Of a stretch of 64,000 nucleotides of DNA, positions 21,423 to 30,099 are shown in pieces; positions within the stretch are counted from its first letter, which is position 1; every line of letters begins with the position of its first letter. Source of the DNA: Leguminivora glycinivorella. Lineage: Eukaryota > Arthropoda > Insecta > Lepidoptera > Tortricidae. The notes under the pieces were generated by a model. The model did no database searches and was not told where the DNA came from. It was given only the letters and a program-made list of their open reading frames with translations. Both the position numbers and the translations under genes were made by a program. The stretch lies in NCBI RefSeq assembly GCF_023078275.1, contig NC_062974.1, forward strand, positions 25,084,110 through 25,148,109, written 5' to 3'.

Positions 21423-21597
21423 ACAGGTTCGAGGGTTGTCGACATGTTCGCTGTGCCGAGAGCCTTGCGGATTAAATCGTTAAGTGCAGTGTGTCACAAA
21501 ATTCGGCCAGCAATAGACTGGCAGTGGAGTCCGTGGTGTCCTAATGCGTCGGCAGCAAGGGTGTGGTTGGCATGTCTTTAGCCCCAGTCTTAGACAA
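21423..21597 (-). pseudogene. Degenerate mobile-element protein, proximal part
   Basis: The minus strand reads LRLGLKTCQPHP, then after a one-base shift ADALGHHGLHC and TALNDLIRKALGTANMSTTL ending E-P. The family's next residues (GL-x-x-x-DGKRPDG) are found at 18634 on the far side of the LINE, so the two blocks were contiguous before that insertion. At about 21600 it joins the inverted duplication. Confidence 0.65.
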
Positions 21598-21600
21598 ATG

Positions 21601-22314
21601 GCAGTATATGATGAAGTAAGGCAGCCTCGGAAGGAGGTATGTTCTCCAAGTGTCGATCTTTTCTAGTAAAGAGGTTCTTCCGGCACTCATTCACTGTTGC
21701 GTAAGGACCCTTGATCTGAAACAATATGTGCATTGTCATTTTATTTAAACAGATTCTGCAACTATCAAATTACAACATTTTGGTGGATCACCTTCACTAT
21801 TACACACTTACCTATCATACAAAATAATTACAAACTTTAGTAGAATCTGATTAGCCTATCTATGATATTGCTCCATCTCGTAATAGTTTGAAGCCTTGGG
21901 TGGCCATGTTTCTCCCTTGTTGATCGTTTCAAGCTGCGTTTATCGTACCTATCCCATACTATGTCTAATCTAGAAACGTTTTCTTTTGGCTTTGAAGCTT
22001 AGCCAGGCCACTCAAGGTGTCAAACTATTACAAGATGGAGCAATATCAGAGGCAAATCAGATTCTACTAAAGTTTGTAATAATTTTCTATGATACGTAAC
22101 GTAAGTGGGTAATACTGAAGGTTACGTGATCCACCAAAAAGTTGTAATTTGATAGTTGTAGACTCTAAAATGATAATGCACATATTGTTTCAGACCAAGT
22201 CGTTGCGCAACGGTGAATGAGTGGTCGAAGTACCTACCTCTTTAGGTACCAAAAAAGATCGACAATTGGAGAACATACCTCCTTCGGAGGCTACCTTGGA
22301 TCAGCATATACTGC
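21601..22314. repeat. Inverted duplication, arms of about 300 bp
   Basis: The arm 21601-21904 is repeated inverted at 22012-22314, with a spacer of about 107 bp. Matching blocks include GAAACAATATGTGCATT, ACAAACTTTAGTAGAATCTG and GGAGGTATGTTCTCCAA. Identity is about 80-85% by eye, with small indels. Each arm holds a candidate 3' splice site (TTGTTTCAG) followed by the same short coding block. Confidence 0.85.
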
Positions 22315-22332
22315 GCACAGTGTACCAGGGGC

Positions 22333-22447
22333 CCATTTCTCGAAGCTACAAGTTACAATTTTCAACTGGTTGTCAATGTCTAATATGACAAGTTGGAAGA
22401 GACTTCCGCTTGTAACTTGTAACTTTCAGTTTTGAGAAATGGGACTC
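22333..22447. mobile_element. MITE, GGCCCATTTCTCGAA type
   Basis: The left end GGGGCCCATTTCTCGAAG is mirrored by TTTTGAGAAATGGGACTC. It interrupts the cysteine-rich pseudogene, with CAGGG present on both sides. Confidence 0.7.
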
Positions 22448-22615
22448 AGGGCGTTCTTGTTTGGAGTCAGGCGTTGGCGTTGGTGCCACACCAAAATTTG
22501 CCAAGTCCGTCTTCTTGGGGATGGAAGGAAGAAGGAGACGAATGGGTACCACACTGGTCAGACAACACTGAAGTGGCCAGTATATGCTTAGAAGTTACAA
22601 GATGTAAATGTAAAT

Positions 22616-22740
22616 CTGGGGCCCGTTTCTCGAAAGGTACAAGCCTTGTATTACAAGTGTGTTTCCATGACAACCCATACGATTTGACAGTTCGCGCACT
22701 TGTAATACAAGGCTTGTACCTTTCGAGAAACGGGCCCCAG
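22616..22740. mobile_element. MITE with perfect 44-nt inverted repeats
   Basis: CTGGGGCCCGTTTCTCGAAA at 22616 begins a 44-nt arm whose exact reverse complement ends at 22740. The loop is 37 nt. Same family as the MITE at 22333-22447 but much less diverged. It splits the cysteine-rich tail of the pseudogene after C-K-C-K-S. Confidence 0.88.
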
Positions 22741-22869
22741 GTTGCAAAAACCGATGCAACTGCATAAAGAGGGTAGAGCCTTTTTTATGCAGTTCCATAT
22801 GTACCCAGCTATGTTTTTGTGAAGGGAATGTATAGTATGAGTATGAGTATGAGTAATCTGTCAATTAGG

Positions 22870-23440
22870 ACACCACAGACTAAACTATAAGTGCTAACTT
22901 TTCAGTGTTGCATACTCTATGGCAGTTCCGACTCAATTATAATAAGCTCATTATAATTGACTTTAGTTAACTATAATAATTTCAAAAATAGAACTTTATA
23001 CAATTTATATACTAATTTGCGATACCTGGCAAATTTTCCTGCATCTGAAACACATTTTTTTTATCTGTCGCGTTATCGGCCAATCAGAGACGGTTATTAC
23101 AAACAATTGGTTGCTAGGTAATTCGATGTTGATACAACGGTGAACGACTCTATTGACATTAATTTTAACTTGCATGAATGTTGATATTTCCGTCCATTGA
23201 TGATGAAGATGATGACTCGTAGAAAAAGTATTGTATACAATAGTGATATAATTAAGCTTTTCACTCTCGTACCGTACTACACATGGTACTCGACTGAAAA
23301 GTTTTGTATTATATCACGATTGTATAAAATAATATTATATAAATTTCTTTCAGGATTCACTACAATGAATAAATAACAGGTACAGTCGGTCTTTAGATCG
23401 TGTGGTCCGACCCGAATGTTGCCGTTGTCGACACGTCAAT
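22870..23440. other. No gene recognised
   Basis: AT-rich; contains a loose inverted pair (GTGATATAATTAAGC / ATATCACGATTG, 23240-23325). Confidence 0.4.
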
Positions 23441-23444
23441 AAAT

Positions 23445-23826
23445 ATGGTTCAAAAGTTAGAGGGGGGGGACGCACTTTTTTTTTCCTTTAGGAGCGATTA
23501 TTTCCGAAAATATTAATATTATCAAAAAACGATCTTAGTAAACCCTTATTAATTTTGAAATACCTATCCAACAATATATCACACGTTGGGGTTAGAATGA
23601 AAAAAAATATCAGCCCCCACTTTACATGTTGGGGGGGTACCCTAAAAAAACATGTTTTTCCATTTTTTATTTTTGCACTTTGTTGGCGTGATTGATATAC
23701 ATATTGGTACCAAATTTCAGCTTTCTAGTGCTATCGGTTACTGAGATTATCCGCGGACGGACGGACGGACGGACAGACAGACATGGCGAAACTATAAGGG
23801 TTCCTAGTTGACTACGGAACCCTAAA
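23445..23826 (+). repeat. GTGTCGGGCCACG repeat family, copy 3 (second half)
   Basis: Begins ATGGTTCAAAAGTTAG and ends AGTTGACTACGGAACCCTAA after a (CGGA)n tract. It lacks the first third of the family. Confidence 0.8.
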
Positions 23827-23921
23827 AAGGATAGACTTATATTGACCAAAATAAAGTCAACGGTTTTTGTCGAGCTCCCGATATTTCGACGCAGTTAGGT
23901 ACGTACAACGTACGGCTGTTT

Positions 23922-24142
23922 TTTAACCCCCGCCGCAAAAACGACGGGGTGTTATAAGTTTGACGTGTCTGTCTGTCTGTCTGTGTGTGTGTCTGTCTGT
24001 GGCATCGTAGCCCCCGAACGGATGAACCGACTTAGATTTCGTTTTTTTTTGTCTGAAAGCAGAGTAAGTCGGGAGTGTTCTTAGCCATGTTTCATAAAAA
24101 TCGGTCTACTATGTCGCGGTCGGGGGTTTTTTCAAAATTTTA
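23922..24142 (+). repeat. Dispersed 220-bp repeat, copy 1
   Basis: TAACCCCCGCCGCAAAAACG, then GGGGTGTTATAAGTTTGACG, a (GTCT)n tract and TATGTCGCGGTCGGGGG. The second copy is at 62851-63100 in the same orientation. Common in Lepidoptera; no coding capacity. Confidence 0.8.
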
Positions 24143-24149
24143 ATTTTGT

Positions 24150-24615
24150 GGTTATCAATATGAAAGTGCGCCATCTTCCGCCTACAATTCCTCGCCCTTG
24201 TAAATGACTAGCATACGTCACGCTCATATCCCATTTCCTTTTTCCCTCCCCACAGCCGTAATCTCGACAATAACGATGTTATCGAACGACATGCTTCAGA
24301 AATGTTATATCAATATGACATTCTGATCAGTTATGCTGCTGAACTAACACTAGAATAATTTGCCTCTTAAGAATAATGCTCAAAGTCAGACCAAAATAAT
24401 GGCAACGATTTTGATAGCCCCCTGTGCAAGGGTGTTGTAACGGTATAATAATTTGACATTGAAATTTGACGTTCAAAATAACATTTTCCCCAGCAAGGCT
24501 ATCGCTACCAACTTTTGATACCTTTTAATGTATAGGTTGTCCCATAAATGAACTAGTCACTCTGACGTGTTATGGCACAACCTGTATGTACAGTATGTAT
24601 GACTTGATGGCCTGG
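24150..24615. other. No gene recognised
   Basis: Non-coding, with no clear repeat border. Confidence 0.35.
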
Positions 24616-24620
24616 CCCCA

Positions 24621-24749
24621 TAGCCGAATGACATTTCTACGACGCGATACGAAAACGGTAGTCTGCCTCTGTCGCGCCAATACGCAAGAGCGATAGAGGT
24701 AGATATCTACGAGTGTTTCGTTTCGTGAGCGTTTGTGCGTTCAGCTACG
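24621..24749. mobile_element. MITE family A (TAGCCGAATGGCA), copy 1
   Basis: Terminal TAGCCGAATG... and ...TTCAGCTACG. The core CTGTCGCGCCAATACGCAAG then AGCGATAGAGGTAGATATCT is shared with 29960-30092, 33228-33376, 53997-54140, 61157-61287 and 63466-63545. Confidence 0.85.
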
Positions 24750-24786
24750 CACGCTGAGCAGTCATCATAATTATATAATAATATTA

Positions 24787-24965
24787 TCAGCCCTTTTTCG
24801 CCCACAGCTGAGCATAGGCCTCTCTTCTAGTATACGTCACTAGTCTCGGTGAGCTAGTCTCATCCAGTTGTGACACTTGTGACCAGCAGTTTTCCGGATG
24901 TCGTCCACCCAACGAGCCAACGGATGCCAAGCGGAGTGGCGTTGGCAAACAATTCGTTTTTGATA
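24787..24965 (-). pseudogene. LINE (RTE-like) ORF C-terminus fragment
   Basis: The minus strand reads WHPLARWVDDIRKTAGHK, then W-M-R-L-A, and in another frame REAYAQLWAKKG stop. This resembles the tail of LINE ORF2 proteins (R-W-x-D-D-I-x-x-x-A-G, then E-A-Y-x-Q-Q-W). Frame changes mark it as a relic. A related piece is at 61045-61145. Confidence 0.55.
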
Positions 24966-25269
24966 TCATTCGCTCCGCGACCCACCGAATAAGCCTAGCC
25001 AACATATTGGCGGCGGAAAACTCATTTTTACAACAAAAATATTGGGAGATAAGCCCCGTAGCTTTGTTATGGTTTCTCCGGCTTGTGGATTTTGCTGGTA
25101 CGTAAATATAACCTTTGGCGTATAAAAGTATTGGGCGCATTTTTATCTTTGTATTCTTTTGGAGTTTTATAAAGTCTTTCCTGCATCGTACTTTTAGCTT
25201 TTAGCATATTATAGAGTACTAGCTTTTGTTAGCGTGGCTTCGTTTGAGTTAAATGTTGAAAATTGCAGA

Positions 25270-25390
25270 ATCTACATACAAACTTCCACCCCGCATTTTA
25301 GGAAAGTAGGGGTTAGAAACAGACAAAAAGTAGCCTAAGTCACTGTCTATCGCTTCAACAATCTCCGCTTAAAAGCTTAGGAGGTAAGGC
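25270..25390 (-). repeat. Fragment of a dispersed repeat (K)
   Basis: On the minus strand GCGGAGATTGTTGAAGCGAT then ACAGTGACTTAGGCTACTTT matches the family at 63685-63925 (GTGGAGATAGTTGAAGGG, GGCTACTTTTTGTC). Confidence 0.5.
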
Positions 25391-25639
25391 ATAGCGAATG
25401 ATATTCCGCTTTGTGTGGTAGGGCACAGCACAGCGGATATCGTCTCGCTCGAATGGTAGTACCTCCGCCTTACAGAAGACCGCAGCCAAATAGGACTAGA
25501 CCCTACTCATAGTGTTGTGTTCCTGCCGGTGAGTAAGGCTGCCAGAGCTCAACGAGGGTGCGGTGTGCTGATGACGGGAGGACTTACGGAACTATCTTGT
25601 TCCGTCTATTCTCCTTTGAGTCGTCGGCGACCCGAACCC

Positions 25640-25824
25640 TCCTTAGAACTTGTACACTCCTTTTTGCTGTGTACTTAACACAGCAAAAGGGAATGTACAA
25701 GTTTCTAATGGAGTGGCAACGCGCATGTGACACTGTTTGAGTTGCAGGCGTCCATAGGTTACGGTGACCGCTTTACATCAGGCGGGCCGTATGCTTGTTT
25801 GCCACCGACGTAGTATAAAAAAAT
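25640..25824 (+). mobile_element. LINE/SINE 3' end, family X, copy 1
   Basis: Ends GGCGGGCCGTATGCTTGTTT, GCCACCGACG, TAGTATAAAAAAA. Other 3' ends are at 26152-26210 (minus) and 62303-62440 (minus). The 25646-25709 part forms a hairpin (AACTTGTACACTCC / GGGAATGTACAAGTT around a TTGCTGTGT / ACACAGCAA stem). Confidence 0.65.
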
Positions 25825-25957
25825 TACGTTATTCGTCGCCCGTTTTGCTGTGAAAGAAGTTGTGATTGATAAACAAAGTGACTTAGTGACATGGTCTTAG
25901 TTTTCGAAGTGAAAGATATATTATGCCGAAAGCTTAGTCTCATCTACTATAATATTT

Positions 25958-26866
25958 TTTTTATTGTAGACTGACCAGCAAATTGACTCTAGTCGCACCT
26001 GATGGAAAGTGAAGACAGAGTCTCAGATGGAGCTCGCCGCATTTTATACCGTTGATGCATATTATAATCTTAGTCAACCACTTTAAGTATTGAGAATACT
26101 GAACCTGGCTATGAACCGCGTGTGTCGGGCTTAGCCTGACTCCTGATATAACTTTTTTTTATACTACGTCGGTGGCAAACAAGTGTACGGCCCGCCTGAC
26201 GGAAAGTGACTATTTCACTACTACTACGACTATGCGTTTTTTTTTTTTATTATGGACTGATCGGCGATTGACCCTAGTCACACCTGATGGGAAGTGAAGA
26301 CAGAGTCTAAGAATGAGCTCACCGATTCAGTAATAGCCTATTCACTCTACGTTTAAAGAGACCGAGGTCGTATTTCTCTGGGAACACCGATGCTGGGAGC
26401 GCATTCCACTCCTTTGCAGTCCGCATTTCATTAATTACCTAATTTTTAGCGTGCTACCTTGTTTTATAAGCTTCTATGTGACATCAACACACCAGATTAT
26501 GCATTCGCTCGCTCATTATGCATGAGCGATTAGAAAGAGTTTAGCATAAAGCTCTCAACCAGCTCATGCGTGTTCCCCCCCTCACCCCCTTCCGCGGTGG
26601 GTGCGTATTAAAACGCCAGCGACGGAATTAATTTGATACAGACCTTTTTTTGCAGATCACGCAAAAGTGTCACTTACCGTTGCCAAAAACGCAGCTTTCT
26701 TACATTTCGAAGGTCCTACGTTTTGACCCAAACTGACATACTTACTAAAAAGGCAAGTTTTTTTTTTATAAACTGGCCAGTGATTGACCTTAGTCGCACC
26801 TGATGGAAAGTGACGACAAGGTCGAGGTTGTAGCTCACTGGTTCAGTAATAGCCTATTCACTCTTG
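25958..26866 (-). mobile_element. Cluster of three truncated LINE 3' ends, family Y
   Basis: Minus-strand poly(A)-bearing 3' ends at 25958-26040, 26236-26429 and 26757-26866 all share GGTGTGACTAGGGTCAATCG-like sequence next to the A tract. The middle one is longest and still codes EWNALPASVFPEKYDLGLFK then RRVNRLLLNR stop, the usual LINE ORF2 C-terminus. A family X 3' end (26152-26210) lies between the first two. A fourth copy is at 56150-56385. Confidence 0.75.
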
Positions 26867-26958
26867 ACTTGAATTCACCCAGTTGAATAAAAGCTTGTAA
26901 TTACATCTTTTATGTTGACATTATGTCATTATTCATTAAACGCTTTGTAAACCTGGCA

Positions 26959-27058
26959 GGCAATTATGGTCGCGCGATAAATGATAAAACAGCAGGCCGT
27001 CGTAAGTGCGATAGGGACGGCCCGATGTTTTATCATTTATCGCGCGACCATGATTGCC
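26959..27058. repeat. Near-perfect 100-nt hairpin
   Basis: The arms GGCAATTATGGTCGCGCGAT... (26959-27002) and ...ATCGCGCGACCATGATTGCC (27015-27058) pair at about 41 of 44 positions, with a loop of about 12 nt. Could be a small MITE or a hairpin RNA; the sequence alone does not decide. Confidence 0.8.
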
Positions 27059-27148
27059 CTACTGAATTAGCTAATAATAGTTTGTCATTATCTGTCACGT
27101 TGACGTTTGTGTTTGTGAGAAAAAGACAAAACACTTTTAACTAATCAG

Positions 27149-27595
27149 CAGGGAGCGTACTTTTCGTGCCGATGACATCAATTTGATGTCACGCTCCATA
27201 GAGGGTGATCACAAATTGTTTTATTGTTAATTATTAATCATTAGTCATCAATCATTTTAAGTTATGAATTTCTTTGCATGGTAATGAATGCAAGAAGGAT
27301 GGTGTGCTTTACGTTAGAGAGGTCTTTTCTACGTATTTATTGTAATGTGTTGTTAACAATACTATTTAATTAAATTTATTTATAAAAACAAATCAAAAAA
27401 TTTTATTCACGTTTCACATTTCAAGTAGGTATTATTTATGCTACATGTATATGGACTACTGTATTTGAAGAATTTGTATACGATTAAAATGATTGACGAC
27501 TAATGATTAATAATTTACAATAAAACTATTTGGGATCACCCTATATGGAGCGTGACGTCAGATTAATGTCATCGGCATGAAAAGTACGCTCCCTG
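27149..27595. mobile_element. hAT-type MITE, 447 bp, with 8-bp target duplication
   Basis: Termini CAGGGAGCGTACTTTTCGTG and (inverted) CAGGGAGCGTACTTTTCATG. The terminal inverted repeats extend for about 110 bp at roughly 90% identity. CTAATCAG flanks both sides (27141-27148 and 27596-27603). No coding capacity. Confidence 0.92.
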
Positions 27596-27604
27596 CTAAT
27601 CAGT

Positions 27605-28046
27605 TCAGTAACTTTTTTTATGAATAAGGGGGTTAATCTATATGTATATCGTATCGTATCTAGAGCTAAGTGTAGACAAATATTAAAATTCGAACCAGGT
27701 AATAATGCGGAAAGCAAACATCTTGAAGCTGTTTGCTTCCTCAAAGGCACTCACTTCAATTATCAAGAGATTTCATGTCTTAGATCTTTTCAGAGTTGAT
27801 GGCTCAATTTGGTTCAATTCATGTGGAATGCAAATAGATTTTTTAACTCCCGAAGCAGAAAAAGGGGTAGGGGATTTCGAAATCCGGCTAATTTCGAGTC
27901 AAGTAAAAATCACTATTTTGATAACATATCAAGATTCCCCTTTCAAAATTACCCGGACATTTCTGTACTTCGAAATTACCCCAATGCACCCTAATAAGGG
28001 GGGGAAACAAGTTTGAAGTCATTGATATTCTGTGGGATCAGACCTC
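27605..28046. other. No gene recognised
   Basis: Two overlapping plus-strand frames (27705-28016 and 27809-27994) have no recognisable motif and a repetitive look; neither is called. Confidence 0.35.
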
Positions 28047-28049
28047 TTA

Positions 28050-28154
28050 GGGCCACTTGCACCAACGAAAATGGAGGGTTAACCCTCCATTTTACATGGA
28101 ATTTGACAGATGACAGCCAACTAACCCTGAGTTAAGTGGTTGGTGCAAGTGGGT
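28050..28154. mobile_element. MITE family B (GGGCCACTTGCACCA), copy 1
   Basis: GGGCCACTTGCACCAACG is mirrored by GGTTGGTGCAAGTGGGTC, with TTA on each side (28047-28049, 28155-28157). The 3-bp TTA/TAA duplication suggests PIF/Harbinger mobilisation. Other copies: 34112-34235, 61743-61854 and a 3' end at 63918-63953. Confidence 0.85.
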
Positions 28155-28285
28155 CTTAAAGAGCTAGACCGATTTTGATACATATTTTACGTGAAAGTAT
28201 TATTCGTTTTTACGATGATATTGAGTAAATCACCACAACGAAGAATAGAAAGCGGAAAGTAAACATTGATGAAAGAAAAAAATAG

Positions 28286-28845
28286 GAAGTAGGTAGGCCA
28301 TTTTTTCAAAGTTGTCCATCCCACTTTTGTAACATGGGTATTTTTTTGAGATTCATACTCAGAATCACGAGGTCTTTCGATCCTGATAGAAGACAAAAAA
28401 TGTTCCAAGTTTTAAAAATGGACGGATGCCTGTAAAAATTTTTACAGGCATCCGACCGGTTAACGGAGTACGCTGGTTCGATTCCAGCTCGGAACACTTG
28501 GAGGCCTTGGTCACTTTTTCTTTGTATATGACATTTATTTAATGTTTATAGTATAATAGTAGTGTTACTACTTAAAAAATACAAAATTAAAATATTTTCA
28601 AATGAGAATAATTTAATTTGTTCTAAGATGTTCCAAGTTTTCCATACATTTTTCAAACCTTCATTCCGTCACCGCCATACAAACGGTAACGAAATGGGAA
28701 AAAACCTTGATGGGACACTTTTTTTCTACTATTAGGATTTAAAGAGCTCGCGATTCTGAGTGGAAACCACATAAAAATTTCCAAATCCAAAAAACTTGTG
28801 GGGTGGACAACTTTGAAAAAAAAAAAATGGCCCGGGTACAAATAA
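28286..28845. mobile_element. MITE split by a SINE
   Basis: GGCCATTTTTTCAAAGTTGT (28298-28317) is mirrored by ACAACTTTGAAAAAAAAAAA near 28807-28826. Further inside, ACTCAGAATCACGAG pairs with CTCGCGATTCTGAGT. A SINE at 28414-28627 separates the halves. It is related to the MITE at 39340-39660 (shared ACTCAGAATNAC segment). Confidence 0.75.
28414..28627 (+). mobile_element. tRNA-derived SINE with 14-bp target duplication
   Basis: ATGTTCCAAGTTTT is found at 28400-28413 and 28628-28641. Between them lies GCTGGTTCGATTCCAGC (a B box in tRNA T-arm context, about 28467-28483), an ATGCCTGTAAAAA / TTTTTACAGGCAT hairpin near the 5' end, and an AT-rich 3' tail. No clear A box is seen. Confidence 0.8.
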
Positions 28846-28871
28846 TAAGGGACAGGCTGCCAAAAAAACAA

Positions 28872-29435
28872 TAGTTACTTTAATATTAAATATTTTATTT
28901 TGAAAACAAACTTATTCTGTTATGTATACATATATTAGAATGTTATACATAGATAGTCTCGTATGATACAGTGATCGCGGATCTACGGAACTCGGTCTTA
29001 TTGTAAAATTCTATATATTTACAAGTTATTCTATACAAAACGTGTCCAATTTCATTTAAAGTAGTAATTTACAATTACTTGGCTATATAATAATTTATTT
29101 GCCGACGTACAATAACGTCACAACAATTATAATTATATATTTTATTTATATCTATTTGGCGGATGGAGGATACTGGTTGAAGTTTTGTGATTCAGTTTTA
29201 CATGTCCTGTTTTGTCAATATCTTCCAAATAAAATTATGAGCCAAAACTAGAGTTTCGTTAATGAAACAATATCAACTCTTGTATGTTTGGGAGCTACGA
29301 TTACAATTACTATTAGAAAAATAAACGCTACTGAGAGTGTTTCATTTGATATTTCTTTAAATGATTGTCACTTTTACTGTACAACTTGATAAAATGAAAT
29401 TCTTTACGTCAACATGTGCAACACTTTAGTAAAAA
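28872..29435. other. No gene recognised
   Basis: AT-rich non-coding sequence. Confidence 0.4.
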
Positions 29436-29439
29436 AATA

Positions 29440-29649
29440 TACATACATACAATCATACATACAATCACGCCTGTATCCCATAAAGGGGTAGGCAGAACAC
29501 ATGAAACTACTAAAGCTTCAGTGCCACTCTTGGCAAATAAGGGGTTGAAAGAAAAAGAAACTGTGACATTGCAGTGACAGGTTGCCAGCCTCTCGCCTAC
29601 GCCACAATTTGACCCATATCCCATAGTCGCCTTCTACGACACCCACAAA
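29440..29649 (-). mobile_element. SINE family F with (TATG)n tail, copy 1
   Basis: On the minus strand: GTCGTAGAAGGCGACTATGG, GCCTCTCGCC-type inverse segments, GTGGCACTGAAGC, CCCTTTATGGGATACAGGCG, and a TGTATG tail at the low-coordinate end. It matches 52748-52978 over its whole length. Confidence 0.8.
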
Positions 29650-29654
29650 TACGA

Positions 29655-29955
29655 GTAAAAATATGATTACCTATTACACTCGGGCCTCGTTACTATTTAC
29701 TGCTTCATGCTATGTTTGCAACGCGATAAGACAAACGGAAAGATACTTTCCCGCCATGCTTGAAAAACAAACTCGTCCGCCTCTTCCAATAAATCTCCAT
29801 TTTAAGTAAAATAATTTCAACCAGCAATAAGATAAACAAACGCGACTGAAATGAATTGCAGCCAACAACATATCGACTGCCGAAAAATAAGTGCAATTCA
29901 TTCCGCATTTTTGGTGAATGCAGCACTCGACCCACATAGCGTATTTAACAATCCT
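29655..29955. other. No gene recognised
   Basis: Two overlapping minus-strand frames have no known motif. Confidence 0.35.
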
Positions 29956-29959
29956 GTGC

Positions 29960-30092
29960 GTAGCCGAATGCACAAACGCTCACGATAATATTTATTTCGT
30001 AGCTATCTATCTCTATCGCTCTTGCGTATTGGCGCGACAGAGCCAGAGTACATTCTGCGGCGTTTCGCATCGCAGAAATGCCATTCGGCTAC
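29960..30092. mobile_element. MITE family A, copy 2
   Basis: GTAGCCGAATGCACAAACG to AATGCCATTCGGCTAC. Orientation opposite to copy 1. Confidence 0.85.
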
Positions 30093-30099
30093 CGGGCGC

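Larger units (their letters stand above)
22195..22860 (+). pseudogene. Cysteine-rich invertebrate protein, pseudogene with two MITE insertions
   Basis: In order on the plus strand: KKDRQLENIPPSEATLDQH then VYQG (to about 22333), a MITE, LVPHQNLPSPSSWGWKEEGD with EWVPHWSD and CKCKS (22480-22616), a second MITE, then CKNRCNCIKR and CTQLCFCEG (22742-22830). The order (L-E-N-I-P-P-T, W-G-W, P-x-W-T, then a cysteine-rich tail) is that of uncharacterised proteins repeated in many arthropod and cnidarian genomes. The first block has a stop (E-stop-V-V), so it is not functional. The inverted duplicate of the first block at 21640-21740 keeps a better frame (YATVNECRKNLFTRKDRHLE). Confidence 0.6.
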
